43,233 nucleotides of DNA from an uncultured Gammaproteobacteria bacterium (lineage in GTDB: Bacteria > Pseudomonadota > Gammaproteobacteria > Steroidobacterales > Woeseiaceae), in the NCBI GenBank assembly GCA_937899415.1, contig CALBPI010000014.1, positions 1 through 43,233 on the forward strand, in the 5' to 3' direction. The notes beneath the pieces were generated by a model. The model made no database searches and was not told the DNA's origin. It was given only the letters and a program-made list of their open reading frames with translations. Made by a program: the position numbers and the translations under genes. Shown here one piece after another: positions 39,772-43,233 of this stretch (position 1 is its first letter; each line of letters begins with the position of its first letter).

Positions 39772-41169
39772 TCAGCCTGCGGCGGCAGCCAGGCGCTGCA
39801 GGTTGGCCATGGCCGGGGCCGCGTTCTCGCGCAGGCGCTGAATGACGGCGCGCTTGTCCATGTCGTCTTTGGGAATCTCGGACGCGATCTTGCCGAAGCC
39901 GTCGAGTCGGTTGTCGCGCAGCCAGCGCCGCAGCTCGGGCTCCTGCGACCACCGAAACTGATTGGCGCTGTTGATCGCCGTCATGTGCAGCCAGTCAGGC
40001 AGCGAATCGGGCAACGGCACAACACTACAGAACTGATTGCGTACGGCGTCGGATCGGTAAGCAAGATCGATATGCGCAATGAATGCGGCGCTGAACACGG
40101 GCAGGTAGGCACGCACAGTCTGTGGCGTGATCGAGTCACCCTCGAAGATGGGCTTGATCTTCGTGTTCGGGATGGCGCGCGCCGAGCAATCGATGATGAC
40201 CGCCTCGGGATCGACGTCGAGCGTGCCGCCGTCGAGCACAATCTTGCCCGGGGCGATTTCCGAGACGCGTCCCATGCGCACGATGCCGTCGATCTGGCGA
40301 AGCGCGTCGACCTCGGCCTCGCTGACTGTCGCACCATGGAACATCTCGGGTCGCACGCTACGGTCGATGCGCAGCATCATGCCCGCCGCTTCGAGCCGGT
40401 CGAACAGATCTTCAATGGACCCTGCTTCCGCAATCGCCGCCATCTGGTCGGCCTGCGCACCAATCGAGTGCTCGAAAAACTCGATGCCCGGCTGCGTTTT
40501 CTTGCGATTCAGCAGCCACGCGTCGCGCGGCATGATCCACTGGATACGCGCGGCATCGACGCCCTGATCCAGCAACCAGATCGCGGTGTCGATGCCGGTC
40601 TTGCCGCCGCCAACGATGACGAACTGCTTCGGCGGCTCGGTGATACCGGGTAGCTGGTTGGGCGTCACAAAGCGCACCCCATCGGCAATCGAGAATGACG
40701 GTGTGTGCGTCGAGGGCACCGACGTCTTGAGCCAAGTGGCATCGACATGCCGTTTGGCCTTGACGGTGTGCGTTTCGCCCGTGAGCCTGGAGACGAACTG
40801 GCCCTCCCCTGTGTAGTCCGACATCGGGAAAAACCGCACCCGCCCGCTCGGCAAAAACTGCTGCTGCATGACGTCGACGAAATAGGCGCGCACCTCGGCG
40901 CCCGTCGCAAGTTCGTAGAGCCCCTCGTTCAACCCGACGGCATCGACTTTGCCGCTGCCGAGTTGCCGGGAACTCACGCCATAAAATGCCGAAGGCTGAT
41001 GCAAACGAACGAATGGGTACGCGTCGTTCCAGTGGCCACCGGGCTGGTGGTGACTGTCGACAATGACAATGTCGGCGTCGCTCTCGCTGAGCAGGACATC
41101 GGCGAACGCCATGCCGACGGCGCCCGCGCCGACAATGAGGTAATCCGTCTCTATCGATGCTGTGGCCAT
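39772..41169 (-). CDS. FAD/NAD(P)-binding oxidoreductase, monooxygenase-like
   Basis: A 465-residue flavoprotein. The N-terminal FAD motif is YLIVGAGAVGMAFADVLL, followed by GGHWNDAYPFVRLHQPS, similar to flavin monooxygenase-type and lysine/ornithine-hydroxylase-type enzymes. A second dinucleotide site, FVIVGGGKTGIDTAIWLLDQ, lies near 190-210. Substrate is unknown; an oxidase or hydroxylase on small molecules is plausible. ATG at 41169 has GGGGAG 6 bases upstream. It leads a likely two- or three-gene transcript with DUF429 and cysteine synthase. The 190-bp gap upstream (41170-41359) shows no other gene. Confidence 0.88.
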   Translation of the reverse strand: MATASIETDYLIVGAGAVGMAFADVLLSESDADIVIVDSHHQPGGHWNDAYPFVRLHQPSAFYGVSSRQLGSGKVDAVGLNEGLYELATGAEVRAYFVDVMQQQFLPSGRVRFFPMSDYTGEGQFVSRLTGETHTVKAKRHVDATWLKTSVPSTHTPSFSIADGVRFVTPNQLPGITEPPKQFVIVGGGKTGIDTAIWLLDQGVDAARIQWIMPRDAWLLNRKKTQPGIEFFEHSIGAQADQMAAIAEAGSIEDLFDRLEAAGMMLRIDRSVRPEMFHGATVSEAEVDALRQIDGIVRMGRVSEIAPGKIVLDGGTLDVDPEAVIIDCSARAIPNTKIKPIFEGDSITPQTVRAYLPVFSAAFIAHIDLAYRSDAVRNQFCSVVPLPDSLPDWLHMTAINSANQFRWSQEPELRRWLRDNRLDGFGKIASEIPKDDMDKRAVIQRLRENAAPAMANLQRLAAAAG

Positions 41170-41359
41170 GTTGCTCCCCGTCCAAGCTGCGCCTAGGTCA
41201 AGCAAACATCTGCATCAACCACGGCCAGTCTGTTTGCCAGCCCGCGGAGAATAACGCAAAGCGCTCGATCAAGCCTCGTGCGACCGCGGGGTCACGCTGC
41301 CGTTACGGCATTTACGACAATGCCGCTGGCCGGAAATCGGGGGGAGCTTGTGATTCGAC

Positions 41360-41917
41360 TTAGTCGCCGAAGAACCAGCGTACACCCAGCGTCAGGGTGT
41401 CGGCGTCCCCTGCGAACTGCAGCGTTGCGCCGACCGAGAAGCGCGGGTCGACGTAGTAGTCACCGCCCAGCTCGATGAAGGTGTCGCGATCGAATACGTC
41501 AACGTGATTCAGGAAGGCGCGCAGCTCGATGTTGTCCGAGGGCTTGGCGCGCGTACCGGCCGAAATGGCGTAGCCGTTCTCGTCTTCATCACCGCCCGTG
41601 AAGTCCGCATTGGCGCGAATCAGGCGCGCGTAGCCGACGAAGTCGAAGCGTTCGTCGTAGCGCACGAGGTACCCCGCACCCACCGAGAACGTGGTGATGT
41701 CGACATTGAAGTCGAAATCGATCGCCGAGAGATCGGCGACGACGAGCCACTGATCGCTGAGTTCATAGGAGCCCCCAAGCTGGAAGCCGTCGCCGTCGAC
41801 GCTCTCGAGTTCGGTGTCGACCCAGCGCAGTTCGGCGTAGTTGTAACTGAGGTCTGTGGCGTTGGCCGCAGTGGCCAGGAGCGCCAGTGCGGCGCTCGTT
41901 GCTGCTTTGCGAATCAT
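41360..41917 (-). CDS. Small outer-membrane beta-barrel protein
   Basis: A 185-residue exported protein with signal peptide AATSAALALLATAANA. Alternating hydrophobic/polar strands (LSYNYAELRWVDTEL, FQLGGSYELSDQWLVVADLS, FSVGAGYLVRYDERFDFVGY, DNIELRAFLNHVDVF, FSVGATLQFAGDADTLTLGV) and a C-terminal RWFFG indicate an 8-stranded barrel of the porin_OMP/OmpA-like type. Similar small barrels serve as adhesins or resistance factors; no role can be assigned here. ATG at 41917 has GAGGG upstream. It is divergent from the SDR gene at 42123; the 205-bp gap between them is AT-rich near 42005-42020 (TACAATTTTACAAAAT) and may hold the promoters of both. Confidence 0.85.
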   Translation of the reverse strand: MIRKAATSAALALLATAANATDLSYNYAELRWVDTELESVDGDGFQLGGSYELSDQWLVVADLSAIDFDFNVDITTFSVGAGYLVRYDERFDFVGYARLIRANADFTGGDEDENGYAISAGTRAKPSDNIELRAFLNHVDVFDRDTFIELGGDYYVDPRFSVGATLQFAGDADTLTLGVRWFFGD

Positions 41918-42122
41918 GTCGTGCCCTCGCGGGGAATAGTCAGCGTGAGCGAGAGGGTACGTCCGGGCCGATTAATCAGGCAGCACTGCCGGAGCCGCAA
42001 GCGGTACAATTTTACAAAATCATGCTTTTCAGTCGGTTAGGCAGGACAGGACCTGTCGCCTTTTGGCGTCATTCCGACCCCAAACCTGGCCGATGCGCGC
42101 AGTACGCAGAGGACGATCACCC

Positions 42123-42905
42123 ATGACCGCAAACACCTACACCCTGATCACCGGCGCGTCTGCCGGTATTGGCAAGGCCATCGCCGAACGCTTTGCGAGC
42201 GAGGGCCACAACCTGGTGCTCGTCGCGCGACGCCTGCCCGAACTCACGACGCTGGCCGACAAGCTCTCGCATGACCACGGCATCGACGCCGTACCGTTGG
42301 CGCTGGACCTGTCCGACGACGATGCCAGCGAAGACCTCATCGAAGCGCTGGGCGATCGCGACGTCGACATCGTGGTGAATAACGCGGGCGTGCTGTCGAG
42401 CGGCAGCTTTCGACGTATGGACCGCGACCGCATCGAATCGATGATCGAACTCAACATCGTCTCGCTGACGGAAATGTGCCGGACCTTCTCCGAGCGGCTT
42501 GCCGAGCGCGGCGGCGGTCGCATCGTCAACGTGGCCTCGGTCGCTGCCTTCCAGCCCGTGCCCAACCTGGCCGTCTATGCCGCAACCAAGGCCTACGTGC
42601 TGAGCCTGAGTGAGGCGCTGTCGCTGGAACTCGCGCGCAAGGGTGTCACGGTCACGGCCGTGTGCCCGGGCTACACGGACACCGACATGCTGCGGGGGCC
42701 CGTGCAGGAGGCTGCCGGCAAGATCAAGATACCGGACTTCACAGTGCTGGAACCTGAAACCGTGGCAAAAGCCGCGTACAAGGCCTGCATGCGTGGCGAT
42801 GCGATTGAAGTTCCAGGAATCGGTTACTCGATTGTCATGGCGACAACGGGTGTGCTGCCGCGCTGGGTCAAGCGGCGCCTGACGCGGCTGGGCACGGGAA
42901 CGTAG
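42123..42905 (+). CDS. SDR family NAD(P)-dependent oxidoreductase
   Basis: A 260-residue classical SDR. TGASAGIG (10-17) binds the cofactor, with Arg36/Arg37 after the second strand (VARRLPE), which favours NADP. NNAG is at 86-89; the catalytic Ser139 (NVASV), Tyr152 and Lys156 (YAATK) are present. The C-terminal part (PGYTDTDM, then MRGDAIEVPGIGYSIVMAT) is close to the DltE/YqjQ-type or ketoacyl reductase group that acts on lipophilic substrates. ATG at 42123 begins right before the first strand. Monocistronic, followed by REP-like repeats. Confidence 0.92.
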   Translation: MTANTYTLITGASAGIGKAIAERFASEGHNLVLVARRLPELTTLADKLSHDHGIDAVPLALDLSDDDASEDLIEALGDRDVDIVVNNAGVLSSGSFRRMDRDRIESMIELNIVSLTEMCRTFSERLAERGGGRIVNVASVAAFQPVPNLAVYAATKAYVLSLSEALSLELARKGVTVTAVCPGYTDTDMLRGPVQEAAGKIKIPDFTVLEPETVAKAAYKACMRGDAIEVPGIGYSIVMATTGVLPRWVKRRLTRLGTGT

Positions 42906-42913
42906 GCACCGGC

Positions 42914-43065
42914 CGTCATTGCGAGCCCGCAGCGCCTGCTTCCGTCATTGCGAGCCCGCAGCGCCTACCTCCGTCATTGCGAGCCCGCGCAGCGGGCGCG
43001 GCAATCTCCCAACCCTCACGATGCCATCAAGAGATCGCCGCGGCGCTGCGCGCCTCGCGATGACG
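42914..43065. repeat. REP-like cluster near the window end
   Basis: CGTCATTGCGAGCCCGC begins at 42914, 42943 and 42972, a 29-bp period; the third copy continues into GCGGGCGCGGCAATCTCCCAAC. The facing half (AGAGATCGCCGCGGCGCTGC to CGCGATGACGGG) ends near 43065. A further palindrome, CGCCGGCTTCGCCGG, lies at about 43108-43122. The element follows the SDR gene and could stabilise or end its transcript. Confidence 0.88.
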
Positions 43066-43133
43066 GGCATGCGGTTGCGAGGCCCTGAGCGATAAAGAGA
43101 TCCCTTCGCCGGCTTCGCCGGCTCGGCATGACG

Positions 43134-43233
43134 TGTGGGGGGGGCCCCCGCGGGACGGCCTACCCCCCACACAAAAAAAAAGGGCCCCAGGGGGGGCCCC
43201 AGGGAAAGAGAAGGGGGGGGGTGGAGGAGGGTG
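43134..43233. other. Homopolymer-rich low-complexity tail, possible assembly artefact
   Basis: The last ~100 bases hold G and C runs (GGGGGGGCCCCC, CCCCCC), an A9 run, the sequence GGGCCCC twice, and a purine-only end with a run of nine G. No reading frame or known element fits. Base use differs sharply from the rest of the window, so it is more likely a contig-edge artefact than biology. Confidence 0.55.

Noticed and set aside
41941-42062. Possible small gene between the outer-membrane barrel and SDR genes
   Set aside because: Short frames here lack ribosome sites and similarity; the AT-rich part looks like promoter DNA.
42914-43000. 29-bp-period repeats considered as a CRISPR array
   Set aside because: Direct tandem copies of a REP-like head without unique spacers; no cas genes in the window.
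1-43233. tRNA, rRNA, riboswitch or mobile-element genes
   Set aside because: Read by eye on both strands, no cloverleaf-like segment, transposase, integrase or phage gene was found; a covariance-model scan would be needed to exclude small RNAs.

Overview
The window is high-GC, gene-dense chromosomal DNA from a Gram-negative proteobacterium. A gammaproteobacterium is most likely, possibly one of the marine or environmental lineages, but that is inference. The support is a TonB-dependent receptor, several lipoproteins, type IV pilin genes, a Fur box, an OxyR-like operator with ahpC/ahpF, a PEP-CTERM-type protein, and families of REP-like intergenic palindromes. No rRNA, tRNA, CRISPR array, prophage or insertion sequence was seen. 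The last ~100 bases are homopolymer-rich and look like a poor-quality contig end.

Layout. 1-2.1 kb: an exported alpha/beta hydrolase lipoprotein between two REP-like clusters. 2.1-11.2 kb: a six-gene minus-strand iron locus behind a good Fur box (11152-11166). Its order is imelysin, di-heme protein, second di-heme protein, second imelysin, DUF1513 protein, FecA-like TonB-dependent receptor. 11.3-14.5 kb: E1alpha, E1beta and E2 of a 2-oxo acid or acetoin dehydrogenase complex, with no E3. 14.6-15.2 kb: a PEP-CTERM protein with a clear terminator. 15.4-19.4 kb: a four-gene plus-strand operon of envelope proteins of unknown role, built around a trypsin-like/PDZ-like protease. 19.4-26.0 kb: a probable catabolic region under a divergently encoded TetR regulator, holding a Rieske oxygenase, two SDRs, a CoA-transferase/hydrolase, a GST-like protein, a MaoC-like hydratase and a DUF3052 protein. 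26.0-28.4 kb: an exported protein of unknown function, an exported phosphatase-like protein and an alpha/beta hydrolase lipoprotein. 28.4-30.9 kb: ahpC-ahpF with an OxyR-like operator. 31.0-33.7 kb: a small pilin cluster (Yip1-like membrane protein, pilin-like protein, shortened GspF/PilC-like protein, type IV pilin). 33.9-42.9 kb: an S9 peptidase, a DUF2341 surface protein, cysteine synthase, a DUF429 protein with an FAD oxidoreductase, a small outer-membrane barrel and an SDR.

The clearest joint functions are Fur-controlled iron acquisition at the envelope, peroxide defence by AhpCF, and TetR-controlled breakdown of an unidentified cyclic or CoA-linked substrate. The best candidates for undescribed biology are the protease-centred envelope operon (15.5-19.4 kb), the doubled imelysin/di-heme iron locus with its low-complexity tethers, the ATPase-less mini pilin cluster, and the tandemly iterated ends of the REP-like elements.
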